A stretch of DNA of 64,000 nt, from assembly GCF_002940005.1 (NCBI RefSeq), contig NZ_MDEF01000016.1. One strand, given 5' to 3'. The notes under the pieces are model-generated. The model ran no database searches, was not told the origin of the DNA, and was given only the letters and a program-made list of their open reading frames with translations. This document shows, in pieces, positions 1-6,724 of this stretch. The position numbers were made by a program, and so were the translations under genes. The stretch is from Xanthomonas hortorum. GTDB lineage: Bacteria > Pseudomonadota > Gammaproteobacteria > Xanthomonadales > Xanthomonadaceae. The first letter of the stretch is position 1, and each line of letters begins with the position of its first letter.

Positions 1-292
1 CAACATGAGGCGGGTAGTGTCGCGTATCTATGGTGCGTTGTTCAGAGGTTCCCTTGGCTTGTCGTGAATCCTGGCGAGGGAACGGCTGCGCCTTGGGCTT
101 CATAGCCGCAACCTTCCAGCGAAAACAATTTCCCCGCCGCTGCGCGGCTTCCTCGCGGGACAAATTCTTTTCGCTTCCAGGTTCTCCACGTTGTTGCGAC
201 CGCTGCGCGGTGCGGCCAGCCCATCCCCCGCCGGCCGGATCACAACAAGGACGCACTGGCGCGACCTTGTTCAACCCGAAAGGAGAAACATC
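1..292. other. Non-coding left edge upstream of the DUF736 gene
   Basis: No open frame here has a plausible start with a ribosome binding site or a recognisable product. The stretch contains several short GC-rich inverted repeats and ends in a good Shine-Dalgarno sequence (AAAGGAG) for the following gene. It probably holds the promoter region of the ICE maintenance module, but I cannot name promoter boxes. Confidence 0.5.
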
Positions 293-607
293 ATGGCTAA
301 CATCGGCACCTTCACCGCAGAGAAAGACGGCTTCACCGGCACGCTTCGCACCCTGACGCTCAACGTCAAGGTCAAGCTGGTTCCCAACGGCAAGGGCGAC
401 ACTGAGAACGCCCCCGACTTCCACCTTCAGGCGGCCGGCCACGAGATCGGCGCGGCGTGGAAGAAAACCAGCCAGGCCGACCGTCCGTACCTGTCGGTTT
501 CGCTCGATGACCCTTCGTTCCCGGCGACGGTTTATGCCCGCCTGATCGAGAACGAGGACGGCACGCACGACCTGATCTGGTCGCGCGCCAAGCCCAAGGC
601 AGCCTGA
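293..607 (+). CDS. DUF736 domain-containing protein
   Basis: A 104-residue protein opening MANIGTFTAEKDGFTG, the N-terminal signature of DUF736 proteins, which are nearly always found on plasmids and ICEs of Proteobacteria. The domain fills the whole protein. No enzymatic motif is visible, and its role in the element is not known; association with DNA maintenance or conjugation is only inferred from context. The start is fixed by AAGGAG seven bases upstream of ATG. It is followed closely by a strong hairpin terminator, so it appears to be transcribed on its own, away from the convergent XRE gene. Confidence 0.85.
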   Translation: MANIGTFTAEKDGFTGTLRTLTLNVKVKLVPNGKGDTENAPDFHLQAAGHEIGAAWKKTSQADRPYLSVSLDDPSFPATVYARLIENEDGTHDLIWSRAKPKAA

Positions 608-619
608 CGGCCGCCCACC

Positions 620-648
620 GCGCCCCGCCCATTGCGGCGGGGCGCTTT
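620..648 (+). terminator. Rho-independent terminator after the DUF736 gene
   Basis: A perfect 10-bp GC-only stem (GCGCCCCGCC with GGCGGGGCGC) and a 6-base loop, followed by TTT. It lies 12 bases after the DUF736 stop codon and just before the end of the convergent XRE gene, so it may act in both directions. The U tract is short. Confidence 0.65.
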
Positions 649-658
649 CGCTGACAGC

Positions 659-952
659 CTAGGTCTCGGACACTGACGCGAGCTGGGTTTCCGTCGCGGC
701 CATCAGCACGGCGGTACTGCAACCAAGCGCGCTGGCGATCTTGAAGATGATCGCTAGCGTGGGCATGTGCTCGCCGCGCTCGACCTTGCCCATGTGGGAA
801 CGTTCGATGCCAGCCAGGTTGGCCAGCGATTCTTGCGCAATCCCGCGCTCCATCCGCAGCGCACGCACCCCCGCGCCGAAGGCTTGCGCCAACTCGGCAT
901 CGAAGGTGGTGGCACCGGCCGGTCGGCCGGGTTGAACGGGTCGCTTCTGCAT
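659..952 (-). CDS. XRE-family helix-turn-helix transcriptional regulator
   Basis: A 97-residue protein starting MQKRPVQPGRPAG. Residues about 25-80 form a Cro/C1-type HTH: VRALRMERGIAQESLANLAG followed by IERSHMGKVERGEHMPTL, with the usual hydrophobic spacing. This is the regulator normally found next to DUF2958/DUF2285 genes in Tn4371-like ICEs and probably controls element genes. The start was taken at the internal ATG because the nine residues upstream are not conserved-looking. A 22-bp palindrome within 110 bp upstream is a candidate operator. Confidence 0.8.
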   Translation of the reverse strand: MQKRPVQPGRPAGATTFDAELAQAFGAGVRALRMERGIAQESLANLAGIERSHMGKVERGEHMPTLAIIFKIASALGCSTAVLMAATETQLASVSET

Positions 953-1037
953 AGACAGAAGCGTCCAGTCGCGGGACAATTAAAACCACGTTATCTTTAA
1001 CTCATTGCAGCAATTTAGTCCTCTTCGTGCTTTTGCT

Positions 1038-1059
1038 GAAATCCGCAACTGCGGATTTC
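1038..1059. promoter_or_regulatory. Perfect 10-bp-arm palindrome, candidate operator
   Basis: Arms GAAATCCGCA and TGCGGATTTC flank a 2-base centre. It lies in the roughly 300-bp non-coding gap between the divergent XRE and DUF2958 genes, where a regulator binding site is expected. No U tract follows, so it is a poor terminator. The rest of the gap (953-1249) contains imperfect repeats of CGTGCTTTT and CCGTGCATG but no recognisable gene. Confidence 0.45.
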
Positions 1060-1249
1060 GCCGGAGCCAGGGAATTACGTCCGTGTCTTTCCTGACCCTC
1101 ACAATTCCGCTTCTGCGTTTCCGTGCATGTACGGATTCGATGGCTTGCGCCTTCGTGCTTTTCCGCCAAAGCACGCATCCGCTTCAGCGGTTCTGCGCTT
1201 CGGTGGAAAATCGTATCCGTGCATGCTCGGGTGCGTGGGGATTCGAGCC

Positions 1250-1600
1250 ATGACCCAGCCGCTCGTCACCGCTGAACAGCGGGCGCAACTGCTCGCCGTC
1301 GGCGAGGCACGCGCCGCTGGTCGGAGCATCAACCCGATGCCGACGGTACGGCTGTTCACTCCTGACGCGCACGCCACCTGGCTGCTGGCCGCGCTCGATC
1401 CGGCCGATAGCGATACGGCATGGGGGCTGATCGACTTGGGAATAGGCATGCCCGGCCTGGGCCATGTGAAGCTGTCCGATCTGGCGTCCATCGTCGGGCC
1501 GCACAAGCAACCTGTGATGCGCGATCGCTACTTCCAGCCGGCGCGGCTGCTGTCGGAGTACCTGCGGCTGGCCGAGGAAAACGGCTCGATCACCGACTGA
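1250..1600 (+). CDS. DUF2958 domain-containing protein
   Basis: A 116-residue protein beginning MTQPLVTAEQRAQLLAVG. The motifs PMPTVRLFTPDAHATWLLAA, DTAWGLIDLGIGMPGLGHV and RDRYFQPARLLSEYL are characteristic of the DUF2958 family common in conjugative elements; the family occurs alone or fused to antirestriction-type proteins. It has no known biochemical activity. The ATG was chosen because conservation begins there; the frame is open further upstream but the extra residues look like non-coding translation. Confidence 0.82.
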   Translation: MTQPLVTAEQRAQLLAVGEARAAGRSINPMPTVRLFTPDAHATWLLAALDPADSDTAWGLIDLGIGMPGLGHVKLSDLASIVGPHKQPVMRDRYFQPARLLSEYLRLAEENGSITD

Positions 1601-1937
1601 CCAACCCCAGCCAACGACAGCGCATTCTGACTATTTCAGTCTTACCCAAGACCCGGAAGGTCTGAATCCACACTCTTGCACCGAAGCGGTGCGCTTCTGC
1701 TGGAAACAGTCATGATCTTTGGCGCGGGCTGCTGCACGGTGCTCCATGCTGCGCACCATTTTCGTGGCGGCGCAGCCGTCGCATTCAGACGATTTCCGCA
1801 ATGCCCTGGAGCGAATCAGTCTTGACACCAGCAGTTACAGCTTACCCCGATCTCGATGACGACTTGATGGCGACTCGATAGCTCCCGCATGGCGGAATCC
1901 GTGGCGACGTTCCTGCTGAATGACAGGAGGTTACGTC
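1601..1937. other. 337-bp gap without a recognisable gene
   Basis: No frame shows a credible start or known protein. There is a short hairpin (GCACCG/CGGTGC) near 1679-1693 and an AGGAGG ribosome binding site at its end for the DUF2285 gene. It may carry that gene's promoter, which I cannot place. Confidence 0.45.
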
Positions 1938-2735
1938 ATGGCTGACCCGAGCGCCGAACACTGGTATCCAACCGCCGCGTATCTCTACACGCTGCACCTC
2001 GACGGCCCCGCGCTGGCGTGGGAATACCTGCGCCGCCACCCCGACTACCGCCGCGACTGGCTGCGCCGTCGCCGACAGCCAGAGGCCGCCGGACGCTGGG
2101 GACTGCGCCTGCTGGAAGATCCTGCCCTGGATGCGCGCAACGCGCACCCGACCTGGTTCCCTGACCACGATGCCGTCGTGCAGCTCTACCCGGACGCCGA
2201 CCCGCCGCCCGATGCGGCGGCCTTCGCGTTCTGGCGCATTCCCGGCCAGAAGCATCTGATCCACGATGGCAAGCGCTTGGTGGTGCTGGCACGCTGGCCG
2301 GGCTGCTGCCTGCGGCTGGTGATCGCTCCCGGCCTGGCCGATGGCATGGCCTACGCCTATGCCATCCGCGCCTGCGCCACACCTTGCGTCCGCTATCAGG
2401 CGCTGGCGGCCGAGCTGGACAAGCTGGCCACCGCTGGCGACGCCTTACCCGCGGGAATGGCACGGCCACGACCGACACTCGCCACATTGCTGGAGTTGAA
2501 CACGCTCCAGGCGCTCGACGGCACCCTGGCGGGCGCGTCCTTGCGCGACGTGGCCGAAGGGCTGTTCGGCGCCGATGCGGTCGCGGACGACTGGCACGCG
2601 GACAGCGCCTTGCGTGCCCGCGTTCGCCGGCTGGTGCGCCGGGGCGATGCGCTGATGCGCGGCGGCTATCGCCGCCTGGCACAGCTTCCGTCTGTTGCAC
2701 AGGGACGCGCCGCATCCCCTGCAAAACGTCCCTGA
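1938..2735 (+). CDS. DUF2285 domain-containing protein with N-terminal DUF6499-like domain
   Basis: 265 residues. The N-terminus (about 1-80, with HWYPTAAYLYTLHLDGPALA and YLRRHPDYRRDW) matches the short transcriptional-regulator-like domain called DUF6499. The C-terminal half (LLELNTLQALDGTLAGASLR, then LRARVRRLVRRGDALMRGGY) is the DUF2285 domain. Both are hallmarks of Tn4371-like and related ICEs. A DNA-binding or regulatory role is inferred only. The start is decided by AGGAGG seven bases upstream of the second in-frame ATG. Confidence 0.83.
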   Translation: MADPSAEHWYPTAAYLYTLHLDGPALAWEYLRRHPDYRRDWLRRRRQPEAAGRWGLRLLEDPALDARNAHPTWFPDHDAVVQLYPDADPPPDAAAFAFWRIPGQKHLIHDGKRLVVLARWPGCCLRLVIAPGLADGMAYAYAIRACATPCVRYQALAAELDKLATAGDALPAGMARPRPTLATLLELNTLQALDGTLAGASLRDVAEGLFGADAVADDWHADSALRARVRRLVRRGDALMRGGYRRLAQLPSVAQGRAASPAKRP

Positions 2736-2810
2736 GCAGGAAGCCTAGCTTTCTTGAAAGTGCCTCTATCCGGCCGCGTGGTGTGGCTGGGCTTGATGGA
2801 GGTACATCCC

Positions 2811-3095
2811 ATGCGACCTGCTCCCTTGCGGCCTGCCGCCGCTGCTGTCGCTGCGCCAGCGCAGCCCCAACGCTACCTGACCAACGACGAGGCCGCCGAG
2901 TACCTGCGCCTTAGTCCTCGCACGCTGGAGAAGCAGCGCGTGATCGGCGGCGGCCCGAAGTTCCGCAAGTTCGGCCGGCGCGTCATGTACGCCGTGAGCG
3001 ACCTCGACGCCTGGGCCGATGCGCGCAGCTATGAGGCCACGTCCGACCCGGAATACGCCGAGCGTCATGCGGGTGACTACCGTGACGGCCGCTGA
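2811..3095 (+). CDS. AlpA/excisionase-like helix-turn-helix protein
   Basis: 94 residues with an alanine/proline-rich head and one winged HTH_17-type domain: YLTNDEAAEYLRLSPRTLEK, then GGGPKFRKFGRRVMYAVSDLDAW. This domain type is found in excisionases and AlpA regulators that bind DNA near att sites or plasmid origins. It precedes repA by 26 bases, so it may control repA or assist excision. GGAGG lies 8 bases upstream of the chosen ATG; an in-frame ATG five codons earlier is possible. Confidence 0.8.
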   Translation: MRPAPLRPAAAAVAAPAQPQRYLTNDEAAEYLRLSPRTLEKQRVIGGGPKFRKFGRRVMYAVSDLDAWADARSYEATSDPEYAERHAGDYRDGR

Positions 3096-3121
3096 TCGTC
3101 GGTGCGTGAGTGGCCTCCGCC

Positions 3122-3967
3122 ATGTCCAGCCCTCCAGGGCAAGCCTTGCGGCAGCGCGAACAGCTCGACCTGTTCCGCGCACTGCCCGGCGACATGGCGC
3201 CGCGCGACAGTCAAGACCTCATGGCCTTTCCGTTCTTCTCGCTGGCGAAGTCGCGGCGCACAGCGCCGATCGACTTCCACAGCGGGAACATCACCATCCG
3301 CGTGGAAGGCACGGCCGAGCACGGCATCGCCACGATATGGGATGCCGACGTGTTGATATGGGCCGCCTCGCAGATCGTGGAGGCGCGCGACGCGGGCATT
3401 CGCCCGTCGCGCTGGATACGCGCTACGCCCTACGAAATCCTGCGCTTCATCGGGCGCGGCACATCCCTCAACGACTACCTGCGCCTGAAAGCCGCGCTCG
3501 ACCGGCTGCAATCGACCAGCGTGGCGACTTCCATCCGCGAAACCACGGGAAGGCGCCTGCATCGCTTTTCATGGGTGAACGAATGGCGCGAGCTGGCCGA
3601 TGCCAGTGGCACGCCGCTGGGCATCGAACTGATCCTGCCGGACTGGTTCTATGCCGGCGTGCTCGACGCCGCCCTGGTGCTGACCATCGATCCGGCCTAT
3701 TTCCGCTTGAAGGGCGGCATCGAGCGGTGGCTTTACCGCCTGGTGCGCAAGCACGGCGGGCGGCAGGAATACGGCTGGCAGTTCGACTTCCGGCACCTGC
3801 ACCGCAAGTCCGGCAGCACGGCGCGTTTTTCGGACTTCGCCTACGACCTGCGCGTGCTGGTCGCGCGGCAGTCGCTGCCCGGCTACGTCCTGGGCATCGA
3901 GTCGATGCCGGACGAAAGGCTGGAACTGCTGACCTTTCGGCCCGTGCCGTTCACGGCACGGGGATAA
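3122..3967 (+). CDS. repA: Replication initiator protein A
   Basis: 281 residues. The central sequence DLMAFPFFSLAKSRRTAPID, GIATIWDADVLIWAASQIVE and PYEILRFIGRGTS, and the later YRLVRKHGGRQEYGWQFDFR, match the RepA family of plasmid and ICE initiators (winged-helix type). In Tn4371-like ICEs this gene is paired with parA and thought to allow limited autonomous replication after excision; that is family knowledge, not shown here. Three directly repeated 19-mers begin 25 bases after its stop codon, as expected for an iteron-type origin. Confidence 0.85.
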   Translation: MSSPPGQALRQREQLDLFRALPGDMAPRDSQDLMAFPFFSLAKSRRTAPIDFHSGNITIRVEGTAEHGIATIWDADVLIWAASQIVEARDAGIRPSRWIRATPYEILRFIGRGTSLNDYLRLKAALDRLQSTSVATSIRETTGRRLHRFSWVNEWRELADASGTPLGIELILPDWFYAGVLDAALVLTIDPAYFRLKGGIERWLYRLVRKHGGRQEYGWQFDFRHLHRKSGSTARFSDFAYDLRVLVARQSLPGYVLGIESMPDERLELLTFRPVPFTARG

Positions 3968-3991
3968 CTGCGGGAAAACCTGTGGACGGGC

Positions 3992-4057
3992 TCGTGCTAT
4001 CAGGAGTACGGGGTATCGTGCTATCGGGAGTACGCCTATCGTGCTATCAGGAGTACG
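3992..4057. repeat. Three iteron-like direct repeats, candidate oriV
   Basis: Three copies of TCGTGCTATCRGGAGTACG start at 3992, 4016 and 4039. The copies are 19 bases with one variable position, spaced 24 and 23 bp, about two helical turns. They lie directly after repA and before an AT-rich stretch, in the order of an iteron-regulated plasmid origin. They could instead be centromere (parS) sites for the ParA/ribbon-helix-helix pair downstream. Confidence 0.7.
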
Positions 4058-4097
4058 AAAACGCCGCAAAGCCAGTAACGGCGCGGGTTTGCGGCCC

Positions 4098-4136
4098 CTC
4101 TAACTTACCTAACTATAAATCTCTAACTTTTTATAG
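4098..4136. other. AT-rich stretch with repeated CTCTAACTT, possible DNA-unwinding element
   Basis: Strikingly AT-rich against a GC-rich surrounding, with CTCTAACTT at 4098 and 4121 (23 bp apart) and TTTTTATAG at the end. Position beside the iteron-like repeats fits an origin's melting region; it could equally contain the parA promoter. Confidence 0.5.
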
Positions 4137-4232
4137 AAGCGCGCCGTTTCGGTGGACAACCACCAAACGGCACGGCGGACAGCGTTTCGCATGGCAGGCA
4201 AAGCCCGGCTTTCCAGCATGGGAGGCCGCGTC

Positions 4233-4871
4233 ATGATCGTTGCCTTGCTCAACCAGAAAGGCGGCGTCGGCAAGACCACGCTCGCCACCCACATTGCCGG
4301 CGAACTCGCGCTGCGCGGCCAGCACGTCATCCTGCTGGATGCCGACCCGCAAGGTTCCTCGCTGGACTGGACGCAGCGCAGAAGCCAGCAGGGCTTGCCA
4401 CGGCTGTTCAGCGCCGTGGGCCTCGCCCGCGAGACGCTGCACCAGGAAGCGCCGGAACTGGCCCGCCGCGCCGATCACGTCATCATCGACGGGCCGCCGC
4501 GCATCGCCGCCCTGGCGCGTTCCGCGCTGCTGGCGGCCGAGCGCGTGCTGATCCCCGTGCAGCCCAGCCCCTACGACCTGTGGGCCAGCGCCGAGATGGT
4601 CGCGCTGATCCGCGAGGCACAAGTCTTCCGGCCTGCGCTGCGCGCGGCCTTCGTCATCAACCGGCGCGTCAGCACCACCATCATCGGCCGCGAAGCGCGG
4701 CAATCGCTGGCGGAACAGCCGCTGCCAGCGCTGCGCGCCGAGGTTCGGCAAAGGATCGTCTTTGCCGACAGCGTGGCCGCTGGCCGGCTCGCCCGCGAAA
4801 CTGCGCCTGACAGCGCCGCCGCACGCGAGATCGCTGCGCTGGTCGATGAACTGCTGCGGTGGCCGGCATGA
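4233..4871 (+). CDS. parA: ParA-family partition ATPase
   Basis: 212 residues, short-type ParA/MinD-like ATPase. The deviant Walker A KGGVGKTT is at residues 9-16, LLDADPQGS follows as A-prime, and VIIDGPPR as the Walker B region. It would drive segregation or stable maintenance of the excised circular element together with a DNA-binding partner, probably the next gene. The start is placed at MIVALLNQ, with GGAGG ten bases upstream; the frame extends further but without conserved residues. Its stop overlaps the next start (ATGA). Confidence 0.9.
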   Translation: MIVALLNQKGGVGKTTLATHIAGELALRGQHVILLDADPQGSSLDWTQRRSQQGLPRLFSAVGLARETLHQEAPELARRADHVIIDGPPRIAALARSALLAAERVLIPVQPSPYDLWASAEMVALIREAQVFRPALRAAFVINRRVSTTIIGREARQSLAEQPLPALRAEVRQRIVFADSVAAGRLARETAPDSAAAREIAALVDELLRWPA

Positions 4872-5146
4872 GCAGAGACAGCACCACCCGCAACGGTTCG
4901 CGTGCCAGCAAGCGCGTCGGCATCGGTGCGCGTCCACCCGCGAATCCGCACGCCGAGGCGTGGATTCGCCAGGGGGATGCCGATGCGCTCAACAAAGGCG
5001 ACCTTTACACGGCCCGCCTGACGCTCGACGTGACGCCCGCGCTGCGCGCACGCATCAAGATCGCCGCCTTCGGCCAGGGCGTGACCGTAGCCGAACTGCT
5101 GCGCGGCCTGCTGGAGCGGGAGTTTCCCCCGGAGAACACGCCATGA
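4868..5146 (+). CDS. Small putative ribbon-helix-helix partition partner
   Basis: 92 residues. The N-terminal half is basic and unstructured-looking (SRASKRVGIGARPPANPHAE). The C-terminal half (LYTARLTLDVTPALRARIKI then AAFGQGVTVAELLRGLLERE) has the strand-helix-helix pattern of ribbon-helix-helix DNA-binding proteins such as ParG. It overlaps parA and the next gene by ATGA at both ends, which suggests coupled translation and a ParB/ParG-like role. The fold is predicted by eye only. Confidence 0.65.
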   Translation: MSRDSTTRNGSRASKRVGIGARPPANPHAEAWIRQGDADALNKGDLYTARLTLDVTPALRARIKIAAFGQGVTVAELLRGLLEREFPPENTP

Positions 5147-5688
5147 ACGCATCCGCTTTGCCTGCGGCGAACGCCCCCACGGCTGCGCTGCTGCATGCGC
5201 CTTCGGCACTCGCCGGCTTGGCCGGCAACGTGCCGTTAACGCGCGTTTCGCTGGCCTACATCGAACCGCGCTTCAAGCTCTACCTGCGCTTCGGCGAACC
5301 GGCGCGCACGCTCCAGCTTGACCGCTGGCGGCGCTGCGCGGTGTTCTTGCCGAACGCGGTTCTGTGCCGCATCCGCTGGCAGGCCAACAACTACGGCACG
5401 ATCCGCTGGCAGCTCATGGTTATGCAAGCCGCCACGCCGCTCGATGCCGTACAGCGCATCCCTGGCGTGCAGCCAGGCGCACGCCTGCTGCTTCACGCCG
5501 AGGGCGAGAACGCCGTGCGCGCCGTGCTGGAACGCATCGACGGCATCGAGGCGCTGGGCATCGCCCCGTCTGCCGTCTCGCCCGCGTACTGGCGCACGCT
5601 GGGCAACCGGCTCGCGGCGCGCTTGCGGCTGCCCGAATACACCGCCGAGCGGCACGCCGCCTGGCTCGCCGGGAAGGTGCTGCCATGA
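5143..5688 (+). CDS. DUF2840 domain-containing protein
   Basis: 181 residues. The core TRVSLAYIEPRFKLYLRFGE, RRCAVFLPNAVLCRIRWQAN and YGTIRWQLMVMQA matches DUF2840, a family found between parA and traF in Tn4371-like ICEs. No catalytic motif or membrane segment is visible. Overlaps of four bases with both neighbours place it inside a translationally coupled chain that ends with the relaxase, hinting at a role in DNA processing or transfer. Confidence 0.8.
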   Translation: MNASALPAANAPTAALLHAPSALAGLAGNVPLTRVSLAYIEPRFKLYLRFGEPARTLQLDRWRRCAVFLPNAVLCRIRWQANNYGTIRWQLMVMQAATPLDAVQRIPGVQPGARLLLHAEGENAVRAVLERIDGIEALGIAPSAVSPAYWRTLGNRLAARLRLPEYTAERHAAWLAGKVLP

Positions 5689-6272
5689 CGACCGTTTCCG
5701 CTTCGTCCGCCCCGCCGCGTCCTCGCTCGCACCTGCGCGCTCGTATCGTGCTCGCGGGTCTGACCGCCTGCGGCCTCGCTGCGCTGGCCTGGGCGGCTTT
5801 CGTGTCGCCGCTTCCGCGCCTGACGTACAACCCATCCGACAGCGTGGCGGTCGGATGGTATCGCATCGAACCGTTCGACCCGCGCACCGCCTCGCTACCA
5901 CGTCCGTTGTCCGTGGACAGCATCGTGCTGGTGCCGCTGCCAGCCGAGGCTGCCGCACTGGCTGCGCAGCGCGGCTATCTGCCGACGCGCATTCCGTTGC
6001 TCAAACGTGTGGGCGCAGTCGCGCCGCAACACGTCTGCATCATCGCCGGTCAGGTACGCATCGACGGCGTGCCTACGGCCGCCGTGCTGCGGGCTGACCG
6101 GCTGGGCCGGCCGCTGCCATCCTTGCAGCTTTGCCGCCGCCTCGAACCGGGCGAGCTGTTCCTGTTGAGCGTGACGAATCCGGCGTCGTTCGACAGCCGC
6201 TATTTCGGGCCGGTCAGCGCATCCGCCGTGATCGGCGCCGCGCATCCGCTCTGGCTGGAGGCACGCCCATGA
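5685..6272 (+). CDS. traF: TraF-type conjugative transfer peptidase (S26 signal-peptidase family)
   Basis: 195 residues with an N-terminal membrane anchor (about 21-41). The family's serine motif is NPSDSVAVGWY, with Ser53 the likely nucleophile, and the general-base lysine is probably Lys106 in LLKRVGA. The C-terminal SFDSRYFGPV motif is also typical. TraF of RP4 trims and cyclises the TrbC pilin, so the expected substrate here is the trbC product. It starts on an ATGA overlap with the DUF2840 gene. Confidence 0.85.
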   Translation: MTTVSASSAPPRPRSHLRARIVLAGLTACGLAALAWAAFVSPLPRLTYNPSDSVAVGWYRIEPFDPRTASLPRPLSVDSIVLVPLPAEAAALAAQRGYLPTRIPLLKRVGAVAPQHVCIIAGQVRIDGVPTAAVLRADRLGRPLPSLQLCRRLEPGELFLLSVTNPASFDSRYFGPVSASAVIGAAHPLWLEARP

Positions 6273-6724
6273 TGGCCGCCGAATCGTTGCACGTTGCCGT
6301 ACATCTCATCGTGTCATCGGGCGTGTCGTTCCGGCTGCTGTTGCGGTGTCGTCGTGCGTGCAGTGCGAGCGCATCCGCGCCGCACTTCGCGCAACATCCG
6401 GCGCAGTCGTCCAACGTGCAGGCGTCTTGCCTCGAACGCGCCCGGCCTGCGGCCATTGGCGCGTTCGTCGGCGTGCTGGCTGCAAGCAGCACAGCGCCGC
6501 CGGGCCGCCGACGCCCGGAGCGACAGCGAAGGGCAAAGGCGGAAGGCAAGATTGAAGGGTGCGGCACCAGGGTGCGCACAATGCCAGTCTGCACGTGGGG
6601 GTGGCGCGGCACGCGCCTTATGGCGGCTTCGTGCCGCGAATGCAGCCAATGCCTTGCAGCCATTGGCGAATCCGCGTGCCTCGCCCGCCTGGGTGCGACG
6701 GGCTTGCCGGGAGCCACACCATGA
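6269..6724 (+). CDS. Unknown protein between traF and the relaxase gene
   Basis: 151 residues, not recognised. It is rich in Ala, Arg and Cys, with a CRECSQC stretch near residues 128-134 that could bind metal. The argument for it being real is position: ATGA overlaps with traF at its start and with the relaxase at its end, as in the rest of this chain. The argument against is composition: low complexity, and other frames are also open here because of GC content. It could instead be a non-coding region holding oriT. Confidence 0.4.
   Translation: MMAAESLHVAVHLIVSSGVSFRLLLRCRRACSASASAPHFAQHPAQSSNVQASCLERARPAAIGAFVGVLAASSTAPPGRRRPERQRRAKAEGKIEGCGTRVRTMPVCTWGWRGTRLMAASCRECSQCLAAIGESACLARLGATGLPGATP

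Noticed and set aside
30..356. Open frame of 108 codons at the left edge
   Set aside because: It overlaps the DUF736 gene in another frame, has no ribosome binding site and no protein-like composition.
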